A DNA stretch of 64,000 bases, from the NCBI GenBank assembly GCA_021029095.1, contig JAJOHG010000013.1, forward strand, positions 1 through 64,000, in the 5' to 3' direction. The stretch is from Phellopilus nigrolimitatus (lineage: Eukaryota; Basidiomycota; Agaricomycetes; Hymenochaetales; Hymenochaetaceae). A program made the position numbers and the translations under genes. The notes beneath the pieces are model-generated. The model was not told the DNA's origin. It saw only the letters and a program-made list of their open reading frames with translations, and did no database searches. This document shows positions 1 to 9,938 of the stretch, piece by piece (the stretch's first letter is position 1; each line of letters opens with the position of its first letter).

Positions 1-1453
1 CGGGCCGAGAACCTGGGACGATTGCATGAGCTTCTATGACGGTGCCACACATCAAATTCTAAAAATTGCTCAGCTGCAACTCAGGTTGATGCTTATTGGC
101 GGGGACCCGTATGTAAGCCGGGAGGATTTACTGGATTATGCAAAAGACACCTTCGATCGAGGGTGTGCAATGGTGAATTTGCCCGAAAGTAAGTATCAAG
201 TTTATTATGTAATATTATCATAGCCGAGGGGTTCGTATGAACGCTCATACACAGCACTCTGCCCCATTTTCTGCCTGTTGACTTCTTTTGGGCTCTAATA
301 TTCCCACGATCGAGTGCTGGTATGGGCTGCCATCTGCAGCACTTGTTCGTTCGATTCTTTGTTTTTCTCATCCATCTGCCTGGTACTCTGGTGCCAGTAA
401 AGTGTCCAAAGGACGCAACAGACAAAGCGGGGGATGTTTTAACGGGTTGCGTCTTGTACTCAGTCCTACCTCATTCCACGTGGCGATCCCAGTCAAACAG
501 ACTAGTTGCAACCCAGAACACTGCCTTCTTTCTCTTTTGCTGTCAACATTAGCGAATACTTTCCATACTAACTCATGTTCCTCCTAGGCGAAAAGCCTAA
601 TTATACAGATGGGATGGCTGACCTCGTAAGTGAGAATGTTCTTGAAGTTTGGGTGAGGCTGACTCGTTTACAAGTTGATGAAAGAAAAGTGGAGCACCCG
701 GGCAAAGTTTAGGCTGGTTGCCAGAGATGTCGTTACAGAACACTATATTTACAGCCTGCCCACCCCGCCAGAGGCTAAGGGAAAACCTAATGAGGCAGCG
801 CTTCGTGCCAAGCAGTTGGCTGCCCACGTCACAACTCTCATAGGGCCGAAAAAAGGTACGGCAACAATGGACTTCGCGATTTCAGAAGAGGTAGGTCCAT
901 TTTTCCCTTAGTCTGTTGTATCTGTCTGACCTCATTTTGGCCAATGGCAACAGGGTGTAGCATTCGCCCATCCGTCTATCAAAGATCTGATAGTCAAGTT
1001 TCTTTTCAATCCAGTAGGGAAGGACAGGCCGCTCGCTGTCCTAAATGAGAACCGAGTCATCGATAACATCCCACTACCAGCAATAGCATTTGCTGCCACT
1101 ACTGTACGTAACTCTTTTCTACCAAACTCATACCCGATTGATGTACATCAGCAGCTTTACTGCTGCCTGCGCGAATGGCAATCTGGACAACTAAGGAAGC
1201 TTTACTTCCGAGAGCATCCCTACGAAGCCATTTATAAGTCGGTTCACAAGAACCTCGTTCAATACCAGCAATCCGGGACTCGTAGCGAAAAGCTGGAAAA
1301 GCTGCGGAAAGACATTCTTGCAGCTGGAACGTAAGCTGGTTTCAATTGCTTTTAAGTTATGCCCGCTCAAATTTGTTATGCAGGAGAAGGGTAGGACAAT
1401 TGGATACGGAGGATATTGACATGCAAATGCTGTTCGAACCTTCGAGCCCCTGA
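1..1453 (+). CDS. DUF6532-like protein, 3' part only (5' end outside window)
   Basis: The window opens inside a spliced gene. A coding exon runs from base 1 to about 190 and ends at a GTAAGT donor. Later exons cover about 589-643, 674-891, 955-1104, 1152-1331 and 1383-1453, joined by GT..AG introns. The last exon ends with TGA at 1451-1453. The readable pieces (for example PLPAIAFAATT, then LREWQSGQLRKLYFREHPY near 1160-1225) resemble the DUF6532 domain, which is common and often multicopy in basidiomycetes; its function is unknown. The stretch 190-588 is either one long intron or hides an exon I cannot place. The family call is from memory of conserved segments and is moderately sure; the exon limits are approximate. 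Confidence 0.55.
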
Positions 1454-1602
1454 GGGTTGGGGGGCTGGCTAGCATGGATGGATTGAGAATATGAGGAGGA
1501 AATTTGGGGTATATTGTTACGCAATGCTTTGTTTTAATTACCAGCCTGGAATCAAATTATCATATTTCAAAAAATCATCCACTGCCCCAGACTGTCAGTT
1601 TA

Positions 1603-1773
1603 CAGTCAAACCTCTTGTTAAGCATACTGTCGTTAAGCATAAGCCTGCCGTTAAGCATAGGCTACACGGTGAAAAGTCATTCATTATAACCAGGATTGAT
1701 CCGTCATTAGGCATAACCTCTTGCTAAGTATAGGCGGAGGTGTCCAGGCAATGCTTAACAAGAGGTTCGACTG
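1603..1773. mobile_element. pogo/Tc1-mariner-like MITE, 171 bp
   Basis: Two terminal inverted repeats of 23 bp (1603-1625 and 1751-1773) match at 22 of 23 positions. They begin CAGTC(A/G)AACCTCTTG. Both ends are bordered by TA (1601-1602 and 1774-1775), the target duplication expected of Tc1/mariner/pogo transposases. The left half contains three spaced copies of GTTAAGCAT as subterminal repeats. No coding capacity is present, so movement would need a transposase from elsewhere. The superfamily call follows from the TA duplication plus the CAGT start. Confidence 0.75.
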
Positions 1774-1958
1774 TACTCATTGATCTGACCAACGGGTCAA
1801 TCAACTCAGGGATCTCACCCATAAGGAACACAGCTGTCCGCAGGTCCGCTTTTCCTATAGACCAATAACTAGTCGATTATACAATCACAGGACTGGAGGA
1901 CCAAGTCCTACCGTGCTATGAAATACTAAGTGTCGGATGTGGGCAAAGTGGATGCCAA

Positions 1959-2030
1959 GACCTGGTAGCTCAGTGGTAGAGCACCGACCCGGAGGTTTGG
2001 GGGTCATGGGTTCAAGCCCCATCCAGATCA
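1959..2030 (+). tRNA. tRNA-like sequence with intact pol III boxes, probably a tRNA pseudogene or SINE head
   Basis: The sequence folds as a cloverleaf: acceptor arms 1959-1965/2023-2029 pair at 6 of 7, the D stem GCTC/GAGC at 4 of 4, and the T stem ATGGG/CCCAT at 5 of 5 with a TTCAAGC loop. The A box TAGCTCAGTGG (1966-1976) and B box GGTTCAAGCCC (2009-2019) fit the pol III consensus. A TTTT stop lies at 2033-2036. The anticodon stem is weak, and position 33 is C instead of the near-universal U. The nominal anticodon would be GGA (serine), but the long variable arm of serine tRNAs is absent. It is therefore more likely tRNA-derived than a working tRNA. Confidence 0.5.
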
Positions 2031-2382
2031 TGTTTTCATTACTAAGAGCACTAACTCCACTATGGAACCCTAACACACTACCTCGCTACAAACCCTAAGA
2101 CAACTAAACTACACTATGACAACTATGCAACTATGCACTACCTCGCTAAGGTGAGTTCTGTAGCGCTAGGAAGTTGATAGCAAACTATTCGCCGCTATGT
2201 TGCTATGGTAACTTGGTAGCGCTACCAAGCGTCGGCTAGTTTTTTAAGGTTTCCTGATGCTAGTGATGTAGACCAGCGACGTGATGTGGATCGCGAACCG
2301 AATCAGAATTGAAAGCAGGACATAAAGATTGAAGATGTTGCGCTCGCGCGATAGTTTTTCTACAGGCTGCGCAGCAAAGGGG
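2031..2382. other. Intergenic stretch between tRNA-like sequence and copia LTR
   Basis: No coding sequence is recognisable. Short reiterations such as ACTACCTCGCTA, CAACTATGCA and a GGTAGCGCTACC palindrome (near 2217-2228) are present. It could be the body of a SINE whose head is the tRNA-like unit, but no second copy occurs in the window to test this. Confidence 0.3.
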
Positions 2383-2659
2383 TGTGAGGCGGAGTGGTCT
2401 CACAACAAACACAGACAATGACCTGAGTCCAATGGATGAGTGCAAAAGATAATATATTAGAGAAACTAAACATGCCTGAGTCCAATGGATGAGTGCAAAA
2501 GATAGAGAGCACCATCCATGGACTCTGCCGCTTCAAGGGAAGCATTACATAATACATCAACATGTCAGGAGACGCAGAACAACAAGTCAGGAGTTCAAGT
2601 CACCTGGTACGCAAAATAATAAAAGGAATAAAGTGTCCAAGATCATACTATATCCAATA
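2383..2659 (-). repeat. 3' LTR of minus-strand copia fragment A
   Basis: On the minus strand the repeat reads TATTGGATATAG... to ...CCGCCTCACA, 277 bp. It is preceded on that strand by the polypurine tract GGGGGGAG (2660-2667 as CTCCCCCC on plus). It holds two copies of a 33-bp unit that includes TTTTGCACTCATCCATTGG. It shares two diagnostic bases with the LTR at 12927-13204 rather than with the two LTRs of element B. Confidence 0.85.
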
Positions 2660-3901
2660 CTCCCCCCTGATCTGACACGCCTGTCAATCACAAAAGACCT
2701 AGCATGCCTCGCATCTCAATCACCTTCACGCGTCCAAGCGCCTTGGTCATGATGTCAGCCGGCATAGACTTGGTGGGGAGGTAGTGAATGTCAATAAGAC
2801 CTGATTCAACCACATCGCGCAGCCAGTAGTGCCGCAAGTCCAAGTGCTTCATCCGTCCATGGTGTTCAGGGTTCCTGGCAACAGCAAGGGCAGATTGGTT
2901 GTCCACATAGAGTGTGGAAGGCGCATTGAACTCATAGCCAAATTCAGAGAACAAGTTGCGCAACCACATAATCTCCTGACCACCCTGGACAGCAGAGATG
3001 TATTCCGCTTCAGTGGTGGAGAGTGTCACAATAGTCTGAAGTCGACTAGCCCAGCTGATAGCACCAGTTCCCATCTTAACCACCAGGCCGCTTGTAGAGC
3101 GCCTGTCATCCTCATCCCCTCCATGGTCCGCGTCAGTGAATGTGGTGAACAATTCAGACGAGTTCTTGTCAGGCGCATAAGTCAACTTCATGTCTTTGGT
3201 ACCTTGAAGGTAACGACACAAGTGCTTTGCAGCCTTCCAGTGAGCAGGACCAGGATTAGAACTGAAGCGCGCAAGAAGTCCAACCGCATATGAGATGTCA
3301 GGACGCGTTGCCACAGCCAGATACATGAGTGCACCAATCAGCTGCCTGTAGGGGACAGTCTTCATGAATGCGATCTCTTCTGGAGTGAGGGGACCCATGG
3401 ACTTGCTGAGACGATGGCCTTCTGGCAATGGAGTAGAAACCTCGCCGCATCCAGCCATTTCAAAGTGCTCAAGTAAGTCAGTGATGTACTGGCGCTGAGA
3501 TAGGGATAGGGATCGGATTGAGCGGTCTCTCTCAATATGGACGCCAAGCAGGAAGGAGGTAGGGCCGAGGTCGCGCAGTTTGAAGTGCTTTTCAAGTTCG
3601 CGCTTGACAAACAAGAATTGCTCCTTTGACTTTGCAGCAATGGTCATGTCATCCACATAGACTGGAATGATGATGCGCACATCGTCGCGTCTATAGACCC
3701 AAATGCTGTTGTCGCAGCGAACCAAAGAGAAACCCATGCCCTTCAACACAGAGTCAAGTTTCTTGTGCCATTGGCGCCCAGCTTGCTTAAGACCATAGAT
3801 CGCCTTAGCAAGCTTAAGCACAAAACCGGCACCATAGTACTCCTCAAATCCTTCAGGCTGGTCCATGTAGACGTCATGATCCAAGTCACCATTGAGGAAC
3901 G
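2660..3901 (-). pseudogene. Copia fragment A: 3' end of pol (reverse transcriptase C-terminal half and RNase H)
   Basis: This 1,242-bp segment is the exact inverted counterpart of 8419-9660 in element B, with the same length. It encodes the last 398 residues of the copia polyprotein (open frame 2688-3884), with the YVDDM catalytic box of reverse transcriptase and the RNase H region (STTEAEY, KHLDLRHYW). Only about two residues differ from element B in this part. Gag, protease, integrase and the first part of reverse transcriptase are missing. The break at 3901 coincides exactly with the start of element B's 5' LTR. Confidence 0.9.
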
Positions 3902-4127
3902 TATTGGATATAGTATGATCTTGGACACTTTTATTCCTTTTATTATTTTGCGTACCGGGTGACTTGAACTCCTGACTTGTTGTTCTGCGTCACCTGACAT
4001 GTTGATGTATTATGTAATGCTTCACTTGAAGCGGCAGAGTCCATGGATGCTGCTCTCTATCTTTTGCACTCATCCATTGGACTCAGGTCACTGTCTGTGT
4101 TTTGTTGTGAGACCACTTCGCCTCACA
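3902..4127 (+). repeat. 5' LTR of element B (226 bp)
   Basis: It starts TATTGGATATAG and ends CGCCTCACA. Compared with the 3' LTR it lacks 53 bp, the distance between two direct copies of a 33-bp unit, so the two forms differ by loss or gain of one unit. About five substitutions and small indels also separate the two LTRs, for example CAC/CCC near 4022 and TTCG/TCCG near 4118. Confidence 0.9.
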
Positions 4128-4138
4128 GGTTATGAGCC
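4128..4138 (+). promoter_or_regulatory. Primer-binding site, half-tRNA-iMet type
   Basis: The 11 bases GGTTATGAGCC directly follow the LTR. They are complementary to the anticodon arm GGCTCATAACC of initiator methionine tRNA, with partial complementarity continuing for several bases. This matches the priming of Drosophila copia, which uses an internally cleaved initiator tRNA rather than its 3' CCA end. Confidence 0.7.
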
Positions 4139-5127
4139 TTGCACTGTAACTTCACGACAACGTTCAGTACATCGTCGACAACTTCCTCCTTGATTTTCGT
4201 TCAAATCGGAGTTGATCTGGTCCCTCTGGAAGAGTTTTTGGAAACTGCAAAGTTCTGGCTGTTCGGATTGGGCTGTAATCGCAGGGTTGGGTTCTGTGGT
4301 GTGTCCGTCGTCTTTGTGTCGATTTTTGTGCCGCCATTCGCACTTGCTGGCACTCTACACCCCTCTGCTTCGACATCCATCCTTATCATCCTCTCATCTC
4401 CACCCTCTGCTTTTCGTCTCATCGCTCGAAATCGGCTCGACGGATCGTGCTGAAACTTCGCACGTCGTCTCGTACCTCTGGTCCCACTCGTCGTACCAAC
4501 TTGTGGCCGATTCGACTTCGATTGGAGGGTGCTGCATCGATTTCGACTTTTGCAGTCTCTATCTGTCTGTTTGTCTGCTCCCTGCATCATCTTTGCATAG
4601 CGGACTCAGTTCTTGCTCGATCGCTCTGCGATTTTACACACGTGCTCGTGCTCACGTCGTCTCGGTGTGTGTTGATTTGCGCCTCAACCGCTCCACCCGT
4701 TCCCTCTCTGTGTCGCGTTTTGCGCGGTTTGCCAGCTCTGGTACCTGACAGTTCAGACCCATTCCATTTGATTTGGTTGTTGTTGGATCAGATAGTCTAT
4801 TGGTTGTGAAGCTCGACTGCAGGGCCTTAGTTTGCCCTTTGTGACGCTCTTTTGAGTGTTTACTTAAGCCTAGAGCCTCTCTCAACCAGCGGTGCCTGCG
4901 GAGTCTTAACAGACTGACAGACCAGCACTGTCTTGCAACGATTCTGTGTATACATCAATTATTTTGGGTGTTTGGAATCTGTTTGGCTGGTATTGACCTG
5001 ATATCTGCAAATCGCGTAATTCGGCTTGTACACGTTTTCGGCCATCACACCCCAACCGCTTGTCCGTTTGATCCCCAACTTCGCACTCACACTCGCACCA
5101 CCATCGTCTACCATCGCTCGCATCGTC

Positions 5128-6216
5128 ATGTCCGCATCTACCACCTCCGACTCGCAATCGACATTTTCCTTCGCTAAGCTCAATGACAGCAACTATGCGA
5201 CATGGAAACTCGAAATGCGAGCTGCCCTCCAGGCCAAAACTCTCTGGCGCATCGCTTCTGGCATTGCGACCAAACCGTCAAAGGCAGAGGAGCAGGAGGC
5301 ATGGGAGGAGAAATCGGAGCAAGCAGCTGGCTTTATCTACGGAAAACTCGAGCATGGCATGCAGATCCTAGTTCAGGACGATTTGGATAACCCAGTGGAG
5401 ATGTTGAAGAAGCTGAAGGAGCTTAACCAGCAGGACAATGCGGCATCGCGTTTTATTGCCTATGACGAGTTCTTCAGCATTGCCAAAGCTGAAGATGAGT
5501 CGCTTACTGCTCTCACTGCTCGCGTTGAGGAGTCGTTGCACAAGCTCAGGAATGCACGCAGCTCCAAGCTCACCCTTGTCCAGTTCGAGGATGAGCTTGC
5601 ATCCATGTGTCTTATTCGCGCCCTCCCAGACGAGTACAAAGCCTTTCGATCTGCCCTCCTTCTCATGCCTACCTTCACCCTCGAGACGGTCAAGAAAGCG
5701 TTCTTGCAGGAGCAGAAAGCCAGTGGCCCTCGTGCTGCAGACTCTGCACTCGCCCTCAAGGCCTCTGCTCCACCCTCCAAATCGACTTCATCGTCCTCCT
5801 CCTCGTCTCAGCCTCTTGTCTGCGATTTTTGCGGCATGAAGAACCACCTTGAAGCAACTTGCTACAAGCGTAACGATGCGATTAAGGAGTTGAAGGACAA
5901 GAAGAAGAGAAAGGGCAAGGCAAAGGCGAATGCGGCGCAGGAGGACACAGAGTCGACTCAGTCTGCTGAGTTTGCTGGCAATGCAAGTACCCATGACTTC
6001 ACCAATCCCAACTCGCCCCTCCTCTCTGATGCAGGATCTGACTGGATTGTTGATACAGGCGCCACTTGCCACATGACACCTCATCGTCATTGGTTTAATC
6101 AATATACCCCTAATCGCACACCTATCCACCTCGCCAACAACGACGTTATTTACTCAGTTGGATGGGGACTGCCCGCTTTCAACCAGTGGTCAATGGAAAG
6201 AAGGGTCGTCTGCTAG
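5128..6216 (+). CDS. gag: Copia Gag and protease (element B)
   Basis: Gag packages the retrotransposon RNA and the protease matures the polyprotein. I chose the ATG at 5128 (MSASTTSDSQ); the frame is open further upstream to 5026 but that part looks like leader. The N-terminal part has the LNDSNYATWKLEM segment typical of copia Gag. A CCHC zinc knuckle follows, CDFCGMKNHLEATC (near 5820-5861), then basic residues, then the aspartic protease active site WIVDTGATCHM (near 6043-6075). The frame stops at 6216, after overlapping the next frame. The same frame end is present in copy C. Confidence 0.88.
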   Translation: MSASTTSDSQSTFSFAKLNDSNYATWKLEMRAALQAKTLWRIASGIATKPSKAEEQEAWEEKSEQAAGFIYGKLEHGMQILVQDDLDNPVEMLKKLKELNQQDNAASRFIAYDEFFSIAKAEDESLTALTARVEESLHKLRNARSSKLTLVQFEDELASMCLIRALPDEYKAFRSALLLMPTFTLETVKKAFLQEQKASGPRAADSALALKASAPPSKSTSSSSSSSQPLVCDFCGMKNHLEATCYKRNDAIKELKDKKKRKGKAKANAAQEDTESTQSAEFAGNASTHDFTNPNSPLLSDAGSDWIVDTGATCHMTPHRHWFNQYTPNRTPIHLANNDVIYSVGWGLPAFNQWSMERRVVC

Positions 6217-9200
6217 AGTTTGAGCGTGTTCTTCATGTACCAGATCTCAGAAACAATCTCCTCTCAGTCCTGTATTTAACTCGTGTCAAATCCTACATTG
6301 TCACTATCAAGTCTGATCAGATCCTATTTCGTCGCAACGGCACTCTCCTCTTCACTGCTGCAATCAACACCAACTATGCCGCGTTCCTCAATGGACAAGT
6401 TGTGCCCATGACCCAATTTTCTGGCATGGTTAGCACCTGTCCACTCGACTTAACGCTCTGGCATCGTCGATTTGCACACCTGAATCATGGGGATGTCAAG
6501 AGACTGATTGATCATGACATGGTTAAGGGGATTATTGTGAAGTCTATGGAGTCGCCTGACCCAATCTGCGAGCCTTGCATTGCAGGCAAGCAGCATAGGT
6601 CGAATGTCTCAAGACTTGCATCTCATCGCTCTACTGGTCTATTGCAGCTGGTCCACTCTGATGTGCATGGCCCTCTGCCAGTTCAAACTCGGCATGGCTA
6701 TCGTTACTGGATCACATTCATTGATGATTACAGTCGGCGCTGGGGAGTCATACCCCTTAAGAAGAAAAGCGATGCGTTTGACGCTTTCAAGCGCTACAAA
6801 GCACATGCAGAGAACCAGCTCAACCTGAAGATCAAAGCGACACGCGATGACAAGGGAGGAGAATACATGCCCAAGGCATGGGAGCAATTCTGCATTTCTG
6901 AAGGGATTCACCGGCAACACACTGTTCGTGATGAACCCCACCAGAATGGAGTAGCTGAGCGAGCTAATCGCACTTTGGCTGAGGGCATTACCACTATGCT
7001 GAACGAAGCACACCTACCTGCCAGTTTCTGGTGGGACGCGGTCAATGCTTTTGTTCATGTGCACAATCGCTCTCCTACTTCTGCTGTACAGGGCAAGACG
7101 CCCTATGAGCTGTGGCACAATTCCAAGCCGGATGTGTCGCATTTTCGAGTATTTGGCTGCACCTCCTATGTGCATGTCAAGAAAGACATGCGCAAACAGC
7201 TCCAGTCACACACGCAGAAATGCTCTTTCATTGGTTACCCTGAGAACTACAAAGGCTGGATTTTCTGGAACTCCATAACGCGCAAAGAGGTCATTAGTGA
7301 CTCTGCTCAGTTTGATGAGCGCGTGTTCCCTGGAAATACCAGGTCTCCTGTCGACTTAAGGGTTCCAACTCCTCCAGAGGCTACAGCTGTGCCGGAACAG
7401 GGGGGAGATGGCGATGTGGATGATGTTCCGCCACTTCTTCTCCCTGCTAATCCACCAGCTCCTCCTCCTCCTCGTCCTGCCACTCCTCCTCCTCGTCCTC
7501 CACCAGCTCCAGTCACTCCTCCTTTTCGTCCTGCACCACCTCCGGTGACTCCAACTCGGCCTGCTGTAAAGCGCGAGCGAGCTCCATCGGATGTCCCTCC
7601 TGACCCTCCTGTGTCTTCTCCTTCTGCTCACCCTCCTCCTGCGAAACGACCTAAGGAACCTCCTGCTCCCACTACTGCACCTGAGTCTACTCCTGCACCT
7701 GAAGCGCCTTCCTGGCCTTCAACATCATGGCGCCCTCAGCCGCGTCCCTTGCATGGGTACAGAGATGCAGTGATTAATCCACTTGCAGATTATCCAGGTC
7801 GTCGCATTCCTAGGGCTCCAGCTGCACCAGCACCAACAGCAGCACCTACACCTGAGCCTGTGATTGAGCGCAGTGACGAGTTAGACATCATGTCTGAGGA
7901 TGAGATGCAGGCTGAGGCACTTATGTTTGCTGGGCTTATGGACTTTGGGGCAAATGCGGCACTTGAGGACTGCTACATCAGTTTTGAGGACGCACACAAT
8001 CATGTGTTGAAGTCTACAAACTGCTTTGAGCATGTCTTCTCTGCGGAGGTGCGCACCCAGTATGGTCCTGAGCCAGTACACTGGAGAGACATCAAGGGAC
8101 GTCCTGACGCTTCCCTCTGGGAACAGGCTGCAATGGACGAGTTTATCAGTCTTGTTGAGAATGGCACCTTCACCCCAGTCAGACTTCCTTCTGGTCGTAA
8201 GACCATTGGCTGTCGGTGGGTGTTCAAACTCAAGCGCAAGGCAGATGGCTCAGTGGACAGGCACAAGGCGCGATTGGTGGCAAAGGGTTACTCACAGCGC
8301 CCTGGCTTAGAGTTTGCACAGGTGTTTGCTCCTACTGCCAAGTGGGCTGCACTTCGCGCTATACTGGCCTTGGCTGCAATTGAGGACCTGGAGTTGTTCA
8401 GCATTGACATCTCCACTGCGTTCCTCAATGGTGACTTGGATCATGACGTCTACATGGATCAACCAGAAGGGTTTGAGGAGTATTATGGCGCCGGTTTTGT
8501 GCTTAAGCTTGCTAAGGCGATCTATGGTCTTAAGCAAGCTGGGCGCCAATGGCACAAGAAACTTGACTCTGTGTTGAAGGGCATGGGCTTCTCTTTGGTT
8601 CGCTGCGACAACAGCATTTGGGTCTACAGACGCGACGATGTGCGCATCATCATTCCAGTCTATGTGGATGACATGACCATTGCTGCAAAGTCAAAGGAGC
8701 AATTCTTGTTTGTCAAGCGCGAACTTGAAAAGCACTTCAAACTGCGCGACCTCGGCCCTACCTCCTTCCTGCTTGGCGTCCATATTGAGAGAGACCGCTC
8801 AATCCGATCCCTATCCCTATCTCAGCGCCAGTACATCACTGACTTACTTGAGCGCTTTGAAATGGCTGGATGCGGCGAGGTTTCTACTCCATTGCCAGAA
8901 GGCCATCGTCTCAGCAAGTCCATGGGTCCCCTCACTCCAGAAGAGATCGCATTCATGAAGACTGTCCCCTACAGGCAGCTGATTGGTGCACTCATGTATC
9001 TGGCTGTGGCAACGCGTCCTGACATCTCATATGCGGTTGGACTTCTTGCGCGCTTCAGTTCTAATCCTGGTCCTGCTCACTGGAAGGCTGCAAAGCACTT
9101 GTGTCGTTACCTTCAAGGTACCAAAGACATGAAGTTGACTTATGCGCCTGACAAGAACTCGTCTGAATTGTTCACCACATTCACTGACGCGGACCATGGA

Positions 9201-9632
9201 GGGGATGAGGATGACAGGCGCTCTACAAGCGGCCTGGTGGTTAAGATGGGAACTGGTGCTATCAGCTGGGCTAGTCGACTTCAGACTATTGTGACACTCT
9301 CCACCACTGAAGCGGAATACATCTCTGCTGTCCAGGGTGGTCAGGAGATTATGTGGTTGCGCAACTTGTTCTCAGAATTTGGCTATGAGTTCAATGCGCC
9401 CTCCACACTCTATGTGGACAACCAGTCTGCCCTCGCTGTTGCCAGGAACCCTGAACACCATGGACGGATGAAGCACCTGGACTTGCGGCACTATTGGCTG
9501 CGCGATGTGGTTGAGTCGGGTCTTATTGACATTCGCTACCTCCCCACCAAGTCTATGCCGGCTGACATCATGACCAAGGCGCTTGGACGCGTGAAGGTGA
9601 TTGAGATGCGTGGTATGCTGGGTCTTCTGTGA
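6162..9632 (+). CDS. pol: Copia integrase, reverse transcriptase and RNase H (element B)
   Basis: The open frame is 1,156 residues, in the -1 frame relative to gag. In order: the GAG-pre-integrase zinc finger (LWHRRFAHLNH, then CEPCIAGKQ), integrase core with HSD, RDDKGGEY and NGVAERANRTL carrying the D, D, E residues, a proline-rich linker (about 400-560), reverse transcriptase starting near GCRWVFKLKRKADGS with the YVDDM box, and RNase H (TDADHGG, STTEAEY). The frame is intact. The ATG at 6162 gives the first methionine, but reading through from gag by a -1 shift gives a continuous copia-like sequence (VGMGTARF). A separately translated product is the alternative. Confidence 0.9.
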   Translation: MGTARFQPVVNGKKGRLLEFERVLHVPDLRNNLLSVLYLTRVKSYIVTIKSDQILFRRNGTLLFTAAINTNYAAFLNGQVVPMTQFSGMVSTCPLDLTLWHRRFAHLNHGDVKRLIDHDMVKGIIVKSMESPDPICEPCIAGKQHRSNVSRLASHRSTGLLQLVHSDVHGPLPVQTRHGYRYWITFIDDYSRRWGVIPLKKKSDAFDAFKRYKAHAENQLNLKIKATRDDKGGEYMPKAWEQFCISEGIHRQHTVRDEPHQNGVAERANRTLAEGITTMLNEAHLPASFWWDAVNAFVHVHNRSPTSAVQGKTPYELWHNSKPDVSHFRVFGCTSYVHVKKDMRKQLQSHTQKCSFIGYPENYKGWIFWNSITRKEVISDSAQFDERVFPGNTRSPVDLRVPTPPEATAVPEQGGDGDVDDVPPLLLPANPPAPPPPRPATPPPRPPPAPVTPPFRPAPPPVTPTRPAVKRERAPSDVPPDPPVSSPSAHPPPAKRPKEPPAPTTAPESTPAPEAPSWPSTSWRPQPRPLHGYRDAVINPLADYPGRRIPRAPAAPAPTAAPTPEPVIERSDELDIMSEDEMQAEALMFAGLMDFGANAALEDCYISFEDAHNHVLKSTNCFEHVFSAEVRTQYGPEPVHWRDIKGRPDASLWEQAAMDEFISLVENGTFTPVRLPSGRKTIGCRWVFKLKRKADGSVDRHKARLVAKGYSQRPGLEFAQVFAPTAKWAALRAILALAAIEDLELFSIDISTAFLNGDLDHDVYMDQPEGFEEYYGAGFVLKLAKAIYGLKQAGRQWHKKLDSVLKGMGFSLVRCDNSIWVYRRDDVRIIIPVYVDDMTIAAKSKEQFLFVKRELEKHFKLRDLGPTSFLLGVHIERDRSIRSLSLSQRQYITDLLERFEMAGCGEVSTPLPEGHRLSKSMGPLTPEEIAFMKTVPYRQLIGALMYLAVATRPDISYAVGLLARFSSNPGPAHWKAAKHLCRYLQGTKDMKLTYAPDKNSSELFTTFTDADHGGDEDDRRSTSGLVVKMGTGAISWASRLQTIVTLSTTEAEYISAVQGGQEIMWLRNLFSEFGYEFNAPSTLYVDNQSALAVARNPEHHGRMKHLDLRHYWLRDVVESGLIDIRYLPTKSMPADIMTKALGRVKVIEMRGMLGLL

Positions 9633-9652
9633 TTGACAGGCGTGTCAGATCA

Positions 9653-9660
9653 GGGGGGAG
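9653..9660 (+). promoter_or_regulatory. Polypurine tract of element B
   Basis: GGGGGGAG directly precedes the 3' LTR, which starts TATTGAATATAG at 9661. This is the usual plus-strand priming site of LTR elements. The same tract occurs in fragment A. Confidence 0.8.
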
Positions 9661-9938
9661 TATTGAATATAGTATGATCTTGGACACTTTATTTCCTTTT
9701 ATTATTTTGCGTACCGGGTGACTTGAACTCCTGACTTGTTGTTCTGCGTCACCTGACATGTTGATGTATTATGTAATGCTTCCCTTGAAGCGGCAGAGTC
9801 CATGGATGGTGCTCTCTATCTTTTGCACTCATCCATTGGACTCAGGCATGTTTAGTTTCCATAATACTCTATCTTTTGCACTCATCCATTGGACTCAGGT
9901 CACTGTCTGTGTTTGTTGTGAGACCACTCCGCCTCACA
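9661..9938 (+). repeat. 3' LTR of element B (278 bp)
   Basis: It ends ...CCGCCTCACA at 9938 and contains the 33-bp unit twice. The next base begins fragment C, a minus-strand copia copy, at GCATTTGCCCC. The LTR therefore sits inside another copia copy. Confidence 0.9.

Larger units (their letters stand above)
3902..9938 (+). mobile_element. Complete-looking Ty1/copia LTR retrotransposon (element B)
   Basis: The order is 5' LTR, primer site, about 1 kb untranslated leader, gag-protease, integrase-reverse transcriptase-RNase H, polypurine tract and 3' LTR. The gene order integrase before reverse transcriptase defines Ty1/copia (Pseudoviridae-type). Both open frames are undamaged apart from the -1 frame change between them. 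The flanking 5-mers do not match (GAACG on the left, GCATT on the right), because the two sides fall in different parts of minus-strand copies of the same family. A host-genome retrotransposon of a fungus; activity cannot be judged from sequence alone. Confidence 0.9.

Noticed and set aside
1959..2030. Functional tRNA-Ser(GGA)
   Set aside because: Position 33 is C, the anticodon stem is poorly paired and there is no long variable arm. Listed as tRNA-like instead.
4139..4809. Open frames in the copia leader as an extra retroelement gene
   Set aside because: They overlap on both strands, have no domain, and the region behaves as the untranslated leader before gag.
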